A stretch of DNA of 64,000 nucleotides from VRUE01 sp963770315. GTDB lineage: Bacteria; Actinomycetota; Thermoleophilia; Solirubrobacterales; 70-9. A program made the translations under genes and the position numbers. Every line of letters begins with the position of its first letter. Position 1 is the first letter of the stretch. The stretch lies in NCBI GenBank assembly GCA_963770315.1, contig CAVYPC010000002.1, positions 1,984,001-2,048,000 of the forward strand, given 5' to 3'. The notes under the pieces were generated by a model. It did no database searches. It was not told the DNA's origin and was given only the letters and a program-made list of their open reading frames with translations. Of this stretch, positions 23,911 to 30,986 are shown in pieces.

Positions 23911-24708
23911 TCAGCCGCCGATTGGCGCCCGCGGGTTGCTGCCATAGAAGACCAGGGTGCCGAGCATGCCGACGATGTGGACGAAGATGATGTTGACGAC
24001 CATCGATTTGGCGGTCGCCGTCCCCACCCCTACAGGACCGCCCGAGGCGGTGTAGCCGTAGTAACAGCCGACAAGGACTATGCCGGTCGCCATCACCATG
24101 CCCTTGGTCAGGCTGAAGAACACGTCGACGTAGTCCTGGAAGGTCCAGAAGATCAGCAGGTAACCGCCCGAGGAGACGTCGCCGACCTGTTCGACCACCG
24201 CCAGGTAGCTGGCGAAGTACATGATCCCGATCCCGGCCAGATAGATGAACGGCAGGGCGAGCCAGGCGCCGAGGAGCCGGGTTGCGGCGAGAAAGGTGAT
24301 CGGGGGAATCCCCATCACCTCGAGCGCGTCGATCTCGTCGGAGATCCGCATCGCACCCAGCTCGGCGACTATCCCGGTGCCGACCTTGGCGGCGAGGATG
24401 TAGCCGAAGGCGTAGGGCAGGGCCTCGCGCAGATCGCAGTAGGCGGAGAAGACACCGGCGTAGGAGGGAGCCCCCTGGGACCTGACCAGGTAGGCGCCGA
24501 TCAACCCGCACTGCAGGCCGAGGATGAAGACGAAGGCCCAGATGATCAGCGCCGAGCCGAGGATCAGGATGCCCCCCTGGCGCAGGCTCTCGCCGAAGAA
24601 ACGCAGGACGCGGCCCGAGTAGACGAGGCCGGCGACACGCGAGCCGAAGCGGGCGATCTCGCCGAAGGCGTCGAGCCAACCGCGGGGGACGTCGAGCCAA
24701 CCGATCAT
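23911..24708 (-). CDS. YrbE/MlaE-type ABC permease (second copy)
   Basis: 265-residue membrane permease of the MlaE/YrbE family, which forms the lipid-transport core of MCE systems. Visible hallmarks are GGILILGSALIIWAFVFILGLQ, the glutamate-bearing VAELGAMRISDEIDALEVMGIPP cytoplasmic segment and the GYTASGGPVGVGTATAKSMVVNIIFVHIVG end. Its ATG overlaps the stop of the first YrbE gene (ATGA). In mycobacteria yrbEA-yrbEB is followed by six mce genes; here none follows and the next gene is convergent. Confidence 0.9.
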   Translation of the reverse strand: MIGWLDVPRGWLDAFGEIARFGSRVAGLVYSGRVLRFFGESLRQGGILILGSALIIWAFVFILGLQCGLIGAYLVRSQGAPSYAGVFSAYCDLREALPYAFGYILAAKVGTGIVAELGAMRISDEIDALEVMGIPPITFLAATRLLGAWLALPFIYLAGIGIMYFASYLAVVEQVGDVSSGGYLLIFWTFQDYVDVFFSLTKGMVMATGIVLVGCYYGYTASGGPVGVGTATAKSMVVNIIFVHIVGMLGTLVFYGSNPRAPIGG

Positions 24709-25511
24709 CGCGTCGCCTGCAGTTCGGGGTGGGTGGCGAGCAGGAGGGTGGTGAAGACGAAGTTGAAGGCGAAAACCCCCATGAAGCTGATCACCACGGC
24801 CTGATTGACAGCTCGGCCCACCCCGGCCGCCCCGCCCGAGGCGGTCATTCCCTTGTAGCAGCAGACGACCGCGGTGATCGCACCGAAGAGGGCGCACATC
24901 AGGACCGATCCCCAGATGTCGGTGACCGAGGCGTTGGCGAAGAGCGTCGCGAAGAATCCGCCCAGCGACTGGTGGTAGAGCAGCTCGGCGGCGATCCCTG
25001 CGGTGAGACCGAAGACGATGGCGAAGACGTCGAGCAGCGCGGTGATGATGAACAAAGCCAGAAAGCGCGGTACGACCAGGTTCTTGATCGGGTCGACGCC
25101 GAGCACCTGCAGCGCGTCGAGCTCCTCGCGGATCTTGCGGGCGCCGAGGTCGGCGGTGATCGCGGTGCCGGCGACGCCGGCGACGACCGCCGCGGTGACG
25201 ATCGGGCCGATCTGGCGGACCGCGATGACGACGAAGAAGCCACCGAGTTTGTCGAGGGCGCCGATCAGGTTGAAGAAACCCGCCGCCTGCAGGCCGGGCG
25301 CACCCAGGCAGAGGGCGAAAGTCGAGATCGTCATCGGAAACCAGGAGAGCTTGAGCACGAAGAGGAACTGGCCGACCAGCTCCTCGCCATAGGGATACGG
25401 CGGCCTCACCATGGCGATCAGCGTCTTCGCGGTGAGGATCACCATGTCCCCCGTCTGCTCGAAGAAGGACTTTGCGGGCAGGAACGCCCGCGTTACAGCT
25501 TGTGCCGCCAC
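24705..25511 (-). CDS. YrbE/MlaE-type ABC permease (first copy)
   Basis: 268-residue partner of the YrbE permease downstream, with five to six helices. Characteristic segments are VAGVAGTAITADLGARKIREELDALQVLGVDPIKNLVVPR and CCYKGMTASGGAAGVGRAVNQAVVISFMGVFAFN. The predicted GTG start lies within the end of the gntR-like gene (about 19 bases of overlap). A later start is possible, but the coupling suggests one operon gntR-yrbE-yrbE. Related proteins import or export lipids or sterols together with an MlaF-type ATPase and MCE proteins encoded elsewhere. Confidence 0.9.
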   Translation of the reverse strand: MAAQAVTRAFLPAKSFFEQTGDMVILTAKTLIAMVRPPYPYGEELVGQFLFVLKLSWFPMTISTFALCLGAPGLQAAGFFNLIGALDKLGGFFVVIAVRQIGPIVTAAVVAGVAGTAITADLGARKIREELDALQVLGVDPIKNLVVPRFLALFIITALLDVFAIVFGLTAGIAAELLYHQSLGGFFATLFANASVTDIWGSVLMCALFGAITAVVCCYKGMTASGGAAGVGRAVNQAVVISFMGVFAFNFVFTTLLLATHPELQATR

Positions 25512-26224
25512 CAGCTCATCGCCCGCTCGAGGGGACTGGCCTCCTGGACCCTTTCGCGCCCCGCCTGACGCGCCCGCTGCTCAGCTGCCCGCTGGGCCTC
25601 GGAGAGCTGGGCGATCAGCGTGTCCCGCGTCTGCTCCAGCTCCTCCACCCCGGCGACATGGGCGCTGGCCCGGCGCGGCGCCGTCGGCAGGTCGCGCGGC
25701 AAGTCGCGCGGGTAGGCGGCGAGCTCGGCCTCGAGCCGGGCGATCTGCCGCCGCAGCTCGCGACGCACCTCGATCGCCTCACTCTCCTCCGCCAGGTCGG
25801 GAAGATCGGTTGCCGGCTCAGCCGGTAGATCTCCCAGCGCCCCCGGCATGCTGGCGCAGGCTGAGGCGACGATCGCCAGCTCGCGGGGGCTGAGGCCAGC
25901 TTCGTGGGCGCGGCGCAGAGCGTCGGTGGCTATCTCCTCCAGCTGGGCCGCCGCCTTGATCCCCTCGGCGACGAAGGTGCCCTGGCCCTGCCGGCTGACG
26001 ACCAGCCCCTCCTGCTCGAGCCCGGCGTAGACGGCGCGGACCGTATTCACGTTGACCCCGGCCCAGTCGGCGAGGCGGCGGAAGCTCGGCAGTCGCTCGC
26101 CGGAGGCGAGGCGGCCGGTGGCGATCAACGCCCGCAGGCGCCAGGTCAGCTGCAGGCCGACCGGCAGCTCGTCGCCGGGGTCGATCGCGAATGGGTTCGA
26201 CTCATGCGCGGTTTGCTGTGCCAT
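25493..26224 (-). CDS. GntR family transcriptional regulator (YtrA-like), with coiled-coil tail
   Basis: 243-residue regulator. Residues about 20-92 are a GntR winged helix (PVGLQLTWRLRALIATGRLASGERLPSFRRLADWAGVNVNTVRAVYAGLEQEGLVVSRQGQGTFVA), as in the short YtrA subfamily. A long charged helical C-terminus (about 145-230, IEVRRELRRQIARLEAELAAYPRD...VEELEQTRDTLIAQLSEAQRAAEQRARQ) looks like a coiled coil for dimerisation. It leads the operon with two YrbE permeases, and a palindromic operator candidate lies 28 bases ahead of its ATG. Autoregulation and control of the permeases are likely. Confidence 0.9.
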   Translation of the reverse strand: MAQQTAHESNPFAIDPGDELPVGLQLTWRLRALIATGRLASGERLPSFRRLADWAGVNVNTVRAVYAGLEQEGLVVSRQGQGTFVAEGIKAAAQLEEIATDALRRAHEAGLSPRELAIVASACASMPGALGDLPAEPATDLPDLAEESEAIEVRRELRRQIARLEAELAAYPRDLPRDLPTAPRRASAHVAGVEELEQTRDTLIAQLSEAQRAAEQRARQAGRERVQEASPLERAMSWWRHKL

Positions 26225-26251
26225 TGAAGAGACACAGTAGCTGGGCCTAGT

Positions 26252-26269
26252 GTGTTAGTCAACTAGCAC
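26252..26269. promoter_or_regulatory. Candidate GntR operator
   Basis: GTGTTAGT-CA-ACTAGCAC is an 8+8 inverted repeat with one mismatch. It lies directly upstream of the GntR-like gene and overlaps the 3' end of the next leftward gene. The GTGTTA/TAGCAC pattern resembles operators of GntR proteins, which often contain GT...AC half-sites. Confidence 0.55.
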
Positions 26270-26708
26270 AGCTGTGCCCAGCGGTCGCGGAAGACTCGGC
26301 GCCCTGGCTACGCTGTGCGGCCATCCAGAGGCGGCGTGGCGCGACCATGCCGCAGACGCCAGCGGTCCAGCCGCGATCGTCGCGCCGGAGGAAGAGGCCG
26401 ACCGGGCCGTCCTGGCGCCGTGGAAGCCCGCAGGCCGCGGTGCTGCGGGCGCTTCGCACCGAGATCGTCTCGCCCCGCTCGATCGTCCCGGCCCCCCGGT
26501 AAACGCGCCGTACCCGGTAGCGGTAGTCGGCAAAGAGGCGGCTCCGCGGGACCACCGTCAGCAAGCGCCCGACGATCGCCGCATCGGCCTCTCGCATCGC
26601 TTCGCCGGGCGGCATCGGCGCGCAGGAGCAGGCCTGGGCGCTCGCGACGAAGACGAGCGCGCCCAGTACCCCGATTGCCAACGCATGCGAAAGGCGCCTC
26701 ACCCGCAC
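26259..26708 (-). CDS. Small secreted protein, TIMP/NTR-like start
   Basis: 149-residue exported protein. A signal peptide (about 1-26, RLSHALAIGVLGALVFVASAQA) is followed at once by CSCAPMPPGEAMREADAAIVGRLL. A mature N-terminus opening CxC followed by an ADAxxxGR stretch resembles the NTR/TIMP-like fold of some bacterial secreted proteins. Two more cysteines lie at about 93 and 120. The C-terminal residues overlap the GntR operator. Function unknown; the fold assignment is tentative. Confidence 0.7.
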   Translation of the reverse strand: MRVRRLSHALAIGVLGALVFVASAQACSCAPMPPGEAMREADAAIVGRLLTVVPRSRLFADYRYRVRRVYRGAGTIERGETISVRSARSTAACGLPRRQDGPVGLFLRRDDRGWTAGVCGMVAPRRLWMAAQRSQGAESSATAGHSCAS

Positions 26709-26744
26709 TCATCCAATGTAGAGAGAAACGCCGGATTTCACAAA

Positions 26745-27779
26745 TTACGGCGTTAAGACGATCTTCAGCGCCTCTCTGCGGTCGTAGAGCTCGTATGCCT
26801 CGGCGGCCTGGTCGAGCTTCATGTGGTGGGTGACAAGGGGTGAGGGGTCGAGCTTGCCCGCCTCGAGCAGGCCGAGGACGCGATCGACGTGGGCGATCAC
26901 GTTGGCGAGGCCGAGCCGCAGGGTCAGGCCCTTGAGCCAGGCGAGGCCGAGCGGCACCTCGCCCTGACCGGCGTAGGCGCCGATCCCCGACACGGTGCCG
27001 GCGTCGCGGGCGAGGCTGACCGCCATCGCCAGCGGGCCCGGGTTGCCGACCGCATCGACGACGACGTCGACGCCGCGGCCTTCGGTGGCGGCGCGCACGG
27101 CGCGCTTCGGCTCGTCCTCGCCGAGATGGAGCGGGACGGCGCCAAAACGCTCCGCCATCGCCAGCCGCGCCTCGACCGAGTCGACCGCGAAGACCTTGCT
27201 GGCACCCGCCGCCAATGCCGCCTGCACAGCGCAGAGGCCGACCGGGCCGAGGCCGAGCACAGCGACCGTGTCGCCCGACCGCGTTCCCGCGTGGGCGACC
27301 GCGTGATAGCCGGTGCCCATCACATCGCCGGCGAACAGCGCCACCTCGTCGGACATCCCCGCCGGGACCGTCCGCAGGGTCAGGTTCGCCCGCGGGACCA
27401 GCAGCTGCTCGGCCTGGGCGCCCTGCAGGTCGCCCAGCTTCGAGCCATGGCCGAAGGTGCGACCCCGCTCGCAGCGGTGGTAATCGCTGCGCAGGCAGGC
27501 GACGCAGGTGGCGCAGGCGGTGTGGAAGCAGCCGAGCACACGGTCGCCGACAGCGACCCGCTCGACGTCGGGGCCAGCGGCGAGCACCGTGCCGACGAAC
27601 TCGTGCCCGATCGTGAAGCCGGGCTCGACCGGCACCCGCCCGTGGTAGATGTGGAGGTCTGAGCCGCAGATCCCGCTGGCGTCGACCCGCACGAGGGCGT
27701 CGTCGGCAGCGACGATCTCGGGATCGTCCTTCTCCTCGATCCGGACCTCGCCGGGAGCCTGAAAAGTCACCGCGCGCAT
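26745..27779 (-). CDS. Zinc-dependent alcohol dehydrogenase (MDR family)
   Basis: About 344 residues from ATG 27779 (MRAVTFQAPGEVRIEEKDDP). It is a medium-chain dehydrogenase. The catalytic zinc ligands are in GICGSDLHIYHG and GHEFVGTV. The structural zinc site is present but altered (CATCVACLRSDYHRC). The NAD(P)-binding motif is VLGLGPVGLCAVQAAL. It resembles the threonine/glutathione-independent formaldehyde dehydrogenase branch, but the substrate cannot be fixed. It is a single gene downstream of the HD-GYP gene with a 28-base gap, so they may be co-transcribed. Confidence 0.9.
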   Translation of the reverse strand: MRAVTFQAPGEVRIEEKDDPEIVAADDALVRVDASGICGSDLHIYHGRVPVEPGFTIGHEFVGTVLAAGPDVERVAVGDRVLGCFHTACATCVACLRSDYHRCERGRTFGHGSKLGDLQGAQAEQLLVPRANLTLRTVPAGMSDEVALFAGDVMGTGYHAVAHAGTRSGDTVAVLGLGPVGLCAVQAALAAGASKVFAVDSVEARLAMAERFGAVPLHLGEDEPKRAVRAATEGRGVDVVVDAVGNPGPLAMAVSLARDAGTVSGIGAYAGQGEVPLGLAWLKGLTLRLGLANVIAHVDRVLGLLEAGKLDPSPLVTHHMKLDQAAEAYELYDRREALKIVLTP

Positions 27780-27807
27780 GCGGCCCAACCGTATTAGATG
27801 CTGGAGG

Positions 27808-29214
27808 TCAGCCGACGCTGACGCCGGCGACCTGGAAGCGACCGGAGTCGGCGCCGGGGCTGGCGGTCTCGGCGATCCGGGCTTCCAGCGACAGCTCGCG
27901 CTCGAAGTCGGCCTCCTCGCCGTGGCGGAAGGAGACGTCCTCGCCCTCGAGCAGCTCGATGAAGACCTCGACGAAGCGAGCGTCGAGCTGCTTGCCCGAT
28001 ACCCGCCGCAGCTCCTGGATCGCCTCGTAGCTGGAGGTCGGCGTACGGTAGGAGTCGCGGGCGGTCATCACGTCGTAGGTGTCGGCGACGGAGATGATCC
28101 GCGCCAGCTCGGGAATGTCGTCGCCTTCCAGGCCGCGGGGATAGCCTTTGCCGTCGATCCGCTCGTGGTGGGCGAGGATGATCTCGGCCACGGGGCCGTA
28201 GCCGTCCAGTGAGGAGACGACGCGGGCGCCCTGCTGGGGGTGGCGGCGGATCAACATCCAGTCTTCGTCGGTCAGCGGCACGTTCGCCTTCAGGATCCGG
28301 TCCGGGAGGATGAACTTGCCGATGTCGTGCAGGAGCGCGGCGATGTGGACCAGCTCCTCCTCGCGGCGTGAGAAGCCAGCTCGCTGGGCGATCGCGCGCG
28401 AGTAGCGGGCGACGGCGGCGCTGTGGCGGGCGGTCATCTGGTCCCGCAGGTCGAGCGTGCGCAGCAGCGCGCTCAACATCCCCACCTGGAAGCTGGCCAG
28501 CTGGTTCGTCCGCACCTCCAGCTCCCGGGCGCGATCCTGCGACTTGAGCAGGGCGCCGAGCAGATACTGGAAGATGACGAGGACGATGCCGAACAGGGCA
28601 ACCCCCGCCAGGCCGATCTGGACGTAGATGAAGGCGACGCCGACCGCCATCAGCGCGGCCGCGAGCTCCGATGGCAGCAGTGGGATCAGGGCGGTGCGGA
28701 CTTTCTCGACGAAGGAGCTGAGCCCGAGGTAGGAGCCGTAGGCGGCGATCATCGAGAAGTTGATCGCCAGCGCGGCGAGGAAAGCGCCGAAGACAAGCAC
28801 GTAGAACGCCGGATCGGTGGTCGTTATCCCGGTCGCCGAGAGGATTTCGTGAAAGCCGATCCCGACAACCAGCGGGAAGGTCATGTAGGTCAGCAGGTTG
28901 ATCAGGAGGAAGTTCCAGCTCTCGCGAAAGCGAAGCCAGCCGGCCAGGATCGAGATCACACCGATCAGAGCCGCCGGCGTCCCGCCGAGGAAGACCATTG
29001 CCAGGACGTTGGCTAGGAAGCTGCCGGAGATTTTCAGGCTGGACTCGGTTTCGATCGACGTCACGTCGCTGAACGCCGAGAAGCCGAGCAGGATGGCGAA
29101 CAGCGCCAAGTTCCAGTTGGCGGCCGGCGCCCACAGGATCGCGACGACGGTCACGCCGGCAAGTGCGACCAGGAGGAAGGCGTTACTCAGGCGTGTGGAC
29201 CGCTGCTTTTCCAT
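27808..29214 (-). CDS. Membrane-bound HD-GYP domain protein (predicted cyclic di-GMP phosphodiesterase)
   Basis: About 468 residues from ATG 29214 (MEKQRSTRLSN); an upstream TTG at 29244 is also possible. The N-terminal half has seven to eight helices of the MASE type. A short coiled linker (SQDRARELEVRTNQLASFQ) leads to an HD-GYP domain with HSAAVARYSR, HDIGK, RRHPQQG, HHERIDGKGYPRGLEGDDIPELARIISVADTYDVMTA. All metal-binding residues and the GYP tripeptide are present, so hydrolysis of c-di-GMP is likely. Its leader is strongly folded (29312-29382). It is the only gene in the window with an intact c-di-GMP enzyme domain. Confidence 0.93.
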   Translation of the reverse strand: MEKQRSTRLSNAFLLVALAGVTVVAILWAPAANWNLALFAILLGFSAFSDVTSIETESSLKISGSFLANVLAMVFLGGTPAALIGVISILAGWLRFRESWNFLLINLLTYMTFPLVVGIGFHEILSATGITTTDPAFYVLVFGAFLAALAINFSMIAAYGSYLGLSSFVEKVRTALIPLLPSELAAALMAVGVAFIYVQIGLAGVALFGIVLVIFQYLLGALLKSQDRARELEVRTNQLASFQVGMLSALLRTLDLRDQMTARHSAAVARYSRAIAQRAGFSRREEELVHIAALLHDIGKFILPDRILKANVPLTDEDWMLIRRHPQQGARVVSSLDGYGPVAEIILAHHERIDGKGYPRGLEGDDIPELARIISVADTYDVMTARDSYRTPTSSYEAIQELRRVSGKQLDARFVEVFIELLEGEDVSFRHGEEADFERELSLEARIAETASPGADSGRFQVAGVSVG

Positions 29215-29311
29215 CGATATTGCCGGGCCGTTAGCCGCAAGCAAGCCTCGGTCAGTTGAATTTTCCCGCCAACGCCCCGGTTCCTGCGACTGGCTGCAAA
29301 ATTTGCGACGA

Positions 29312-29382
29312 CCGCAACCTGCGGTATCAAGGTAGTGGGTAGCCGGGCCCCCGGCAACCCGAGCGGACTACCTGGCCAATAC
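29312..29382 (-). promoter_or_regulatory. Strongly folded leader upstream of the HD-GYP gene
   Basis: On the minus strand GTAT/ATAC and GGTAGT/ACTACC (29367-29372 with 29331-29336) enclose GGGT-T-GCCGGG/CCCGGC-T-ACCC with a small GG loop. One asymmetric internal loop holds CCGCTC. A second hairpin CCGC-aggtt-GCGG follows (29312-29324). The fold ends about 100 bases before the HD-GYP start. It recalls parts of cyclic di-GMP riboswitches (GGTAG and GCCGGG segments), but the diagnostic GCAAAGCC context is not found, so no class is assigned. Confidence 0.4.
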
Positions 29383-29431
29383 TTTGCAATTCCACGCAAC
29401 ACGCAAAATCCGCGCAAAGCGCCCTAAAAAC

Positions 29432-29462
29432 GCAAAAGGGCACCCGAGGGGAGCCCTTTTGC
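29432..29462 (-). terminator. Intrinsic terminator of a short leftward transcript
   Basis: GCAAAAGGGC and GCCCTTTTGC (29432-29441, 29453-29462) form a perfect 10-bp stem over an 11-base loop. On the minus strand it is followed by GTTTTT, the only classical stem-plus-T-run in this part of the window. It ends a short transcript coming from 29505-29660 and lies ahead of the HD-GYP leader. Confidence 0.75.
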
Positions 29463-29504
29463 CCAACTGCGATACGCCGGTCGGCGCTCGCTTTCTTCTA
29501 AGTC

Positions 29505-29633
29505 TTAGTACTTGTAGCCCATGGTTTTCTTCCCTTCAGTCGAAGCCCGGACGGGTATCTCGCATGAGTTCGGCGCGAGAAACTTTCTGGTTGCTGGCAA
29601 GTTTGTAGCACAACCTGGCGAAAACCTGTGCAT
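29505..29633 (-). CDS. Candidate small peptide gene (42 residues, or MGYKY only)
   Basis: Between the divergent HD-GYP and MFS genes, a leftward open frame encodes 42 residues from ATG 29633, ending GKKTMGYKY. An internal ATG at 29522 has the better ribosome site (GAAGGGAAG, six bases ahead) and would yield only MGYKY. A strong intrinsic terminator follows 43 bases after the stop, so a discrete mini-transcript is likely. Two cysteines and a basic middle are visible in the long form. No family is recognised; it could be a leader peptide, signal peptide or small RNA. Confidence 0.4.
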   Translation of the reverse strand: MHRFSPGCATNLPATRKFLAPNSCEIPVRASTEGKKTMGYKY

Positions 29634-29680
29634 CTGCAACGAAACTTGTGCAATAAACACGTGGGGACTTCAGTCGAATA

Positions 29681-30985
29681 ATGGGTAGCCCACGCCTGAG
29701 AGACCCTCTGAAGCGGTCGGCCTTCCGCCGCCTGGCGCTTTCCTTCGCGGTGAACGAGCTGGGCGACTGGATGGGGATCATCGCCCTGTCGGTGCTGGTC
29801 TTCGACCGCACCGACAGCGCCTTCGCGACCGCCGGGTTCTTCCTCGGCACCCGCTTCCTCCCCGCCCTGCTCGCCCCGATCCTGGTCGCGCGGGTCGAGC
29901 AGCCGCCGCCCCGCTTTGCCCTGCCGGTCCTGTATTGCGGCGAGGCAGCGGCATTTGGCGCGCTGGCCATAGTCGCCGACAACTTCTCGCTGGCGGCGGT
30001 GATCGGCCTCGCCGCGGTCGACGGAGCGCTGGCCCTGTCCGGCCGCGCCCTGACCCGCGCCGTGGTGGCGCGACTGCTCGAGCCGGCCGGCGAACTGCGC
30101 GCCGGCAACGCCGTTCTGAACATCGCCTTCACCGGAGGAGCGGCCGTCGGACCCGCCGTCGCGGGCCTGGTCGTCGCCGGCGTCGGCGTCCAGACCGCCC
30201 TCCTGCTCGATGCGGTCTCCTTCTACCTGATAGCCGTGATCCTGCTGACGGCCGGGCGCCTGCCTGAAGTCGAGCCCGACTCCTCCTCGGTCCGCGAGCG
30301 CTTCCGCGCGGGGCAGGCCTTCATCAGGAGCCGGAAGACGCTGCGCCGGCTGCTCACCGCACAGGGCGCGGCGTTCGTCTTCTTCGCCGCCGTCATCCCG
30401 ATCGAGGTGATCTATGTCAAGCAGACGCTCGGCGCGGGAGATTCGGGCTATGGGCTGATGCTCGCCTGCTGGGGCGGCGGGATGGTGCTGGGCAGCCTGG
30501 TCTTCGCCGCGATCCGCCGAGCATCGCTTCCAGTTCTGCTCTTCTTCAGCACGCTGGCCGTCGGCGCCGGCTACCTCGGGCTCGCGGCCGCCCCCACCCT
30601 GGCGGCGGCCTGCGCCGCCTCCGTCCTCGGCGGAGCCGGCAACGGCATCCAGTGGGTCGCCGTGGTCAGCGCCATACAGGAGCTGACTCCACGGGACATG
30701 CAGGCGCGGGTGATGAGCGTGCTGGAGTCGGTCGGTGCGGCGATGCCCGGCGTGGGCTTCGTCCTGGGGGGAGTCATAGCTTCGACCTGGAGCCCACGCG
30801 CGACGTTTCTCGTCGCCGGGCTCGGCGTGATCGCAATCGTCGCCGCCTCAACCGTCCTGCTGGGCAGGAAATGGCATACCGATGCGGAAAACGGTCGTCC
30901 AGGCGTCGTTGACGCCGGTGAGGAGATTATGGTGGAGTTAATTCCCGCAGAGGTCGCCCTGCCCAGTCCCGAACGGAGGTCGTGA
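29681..30985 (+). CDS. MFS transporter
   Basis: 434-residue major facilitator protein with about twelve helices. It opens LALSFAVNELGDWMGIIALSVLVFDRTDSAFATAGFFLGTRFLPALLAPILVARV, as in the DHA3-like (MefA/enterobactin exporter EntS-type) subfamily. The hinge between halves lies around residue 200 (EVEPDSSSVRERFRAGQAF). Probably a drug or small-molecule exporter; substrate unknown. Its stop precedes by one base the GTG of the oligopeptide-binding protein gene, so it is the first gene of a seven-protein operon-like run (transport and DNA ligase). Confidence 0.88.
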   Translation: MGSPRLRDPLKRSAFRRLALSFAVNELGDWMGIIALSVLVFDRTDSAFATAGFFLGTRFLPALLAPILVARVEQPPPRFALPVLYCGEAAAFGALAIVADNFSLAAVIGLAAVDGALALSGRALTRAVVARLLEPAGELRAGNAVLNIAFTGGAAVGPAVAGLVVAGVGVQTALLLDAVSFYLIAVILLTAGRLPEVEPDSSSVRERFRAGQAFIRSRKTLRRLLTAQGAAFVFFAAVIPIEVIYVKQTLGAGDSGYGLMLACWGGGMVLGSLVFAAIRRASLPVLLFFSTLAVGAGYLGLAAAPTLAAACAASVLGGAGNGIQWVAVVSAIQELTPRDMQARVMSVLESVGAAMPGVGFVLGGVIASTWSPRATFLVAGLGVIAIVAASTVLLGRKWHTDAENGRPGVVDAGEEIMVELIPAEVALPSPERRS

Positions 30986-30986
30986 A

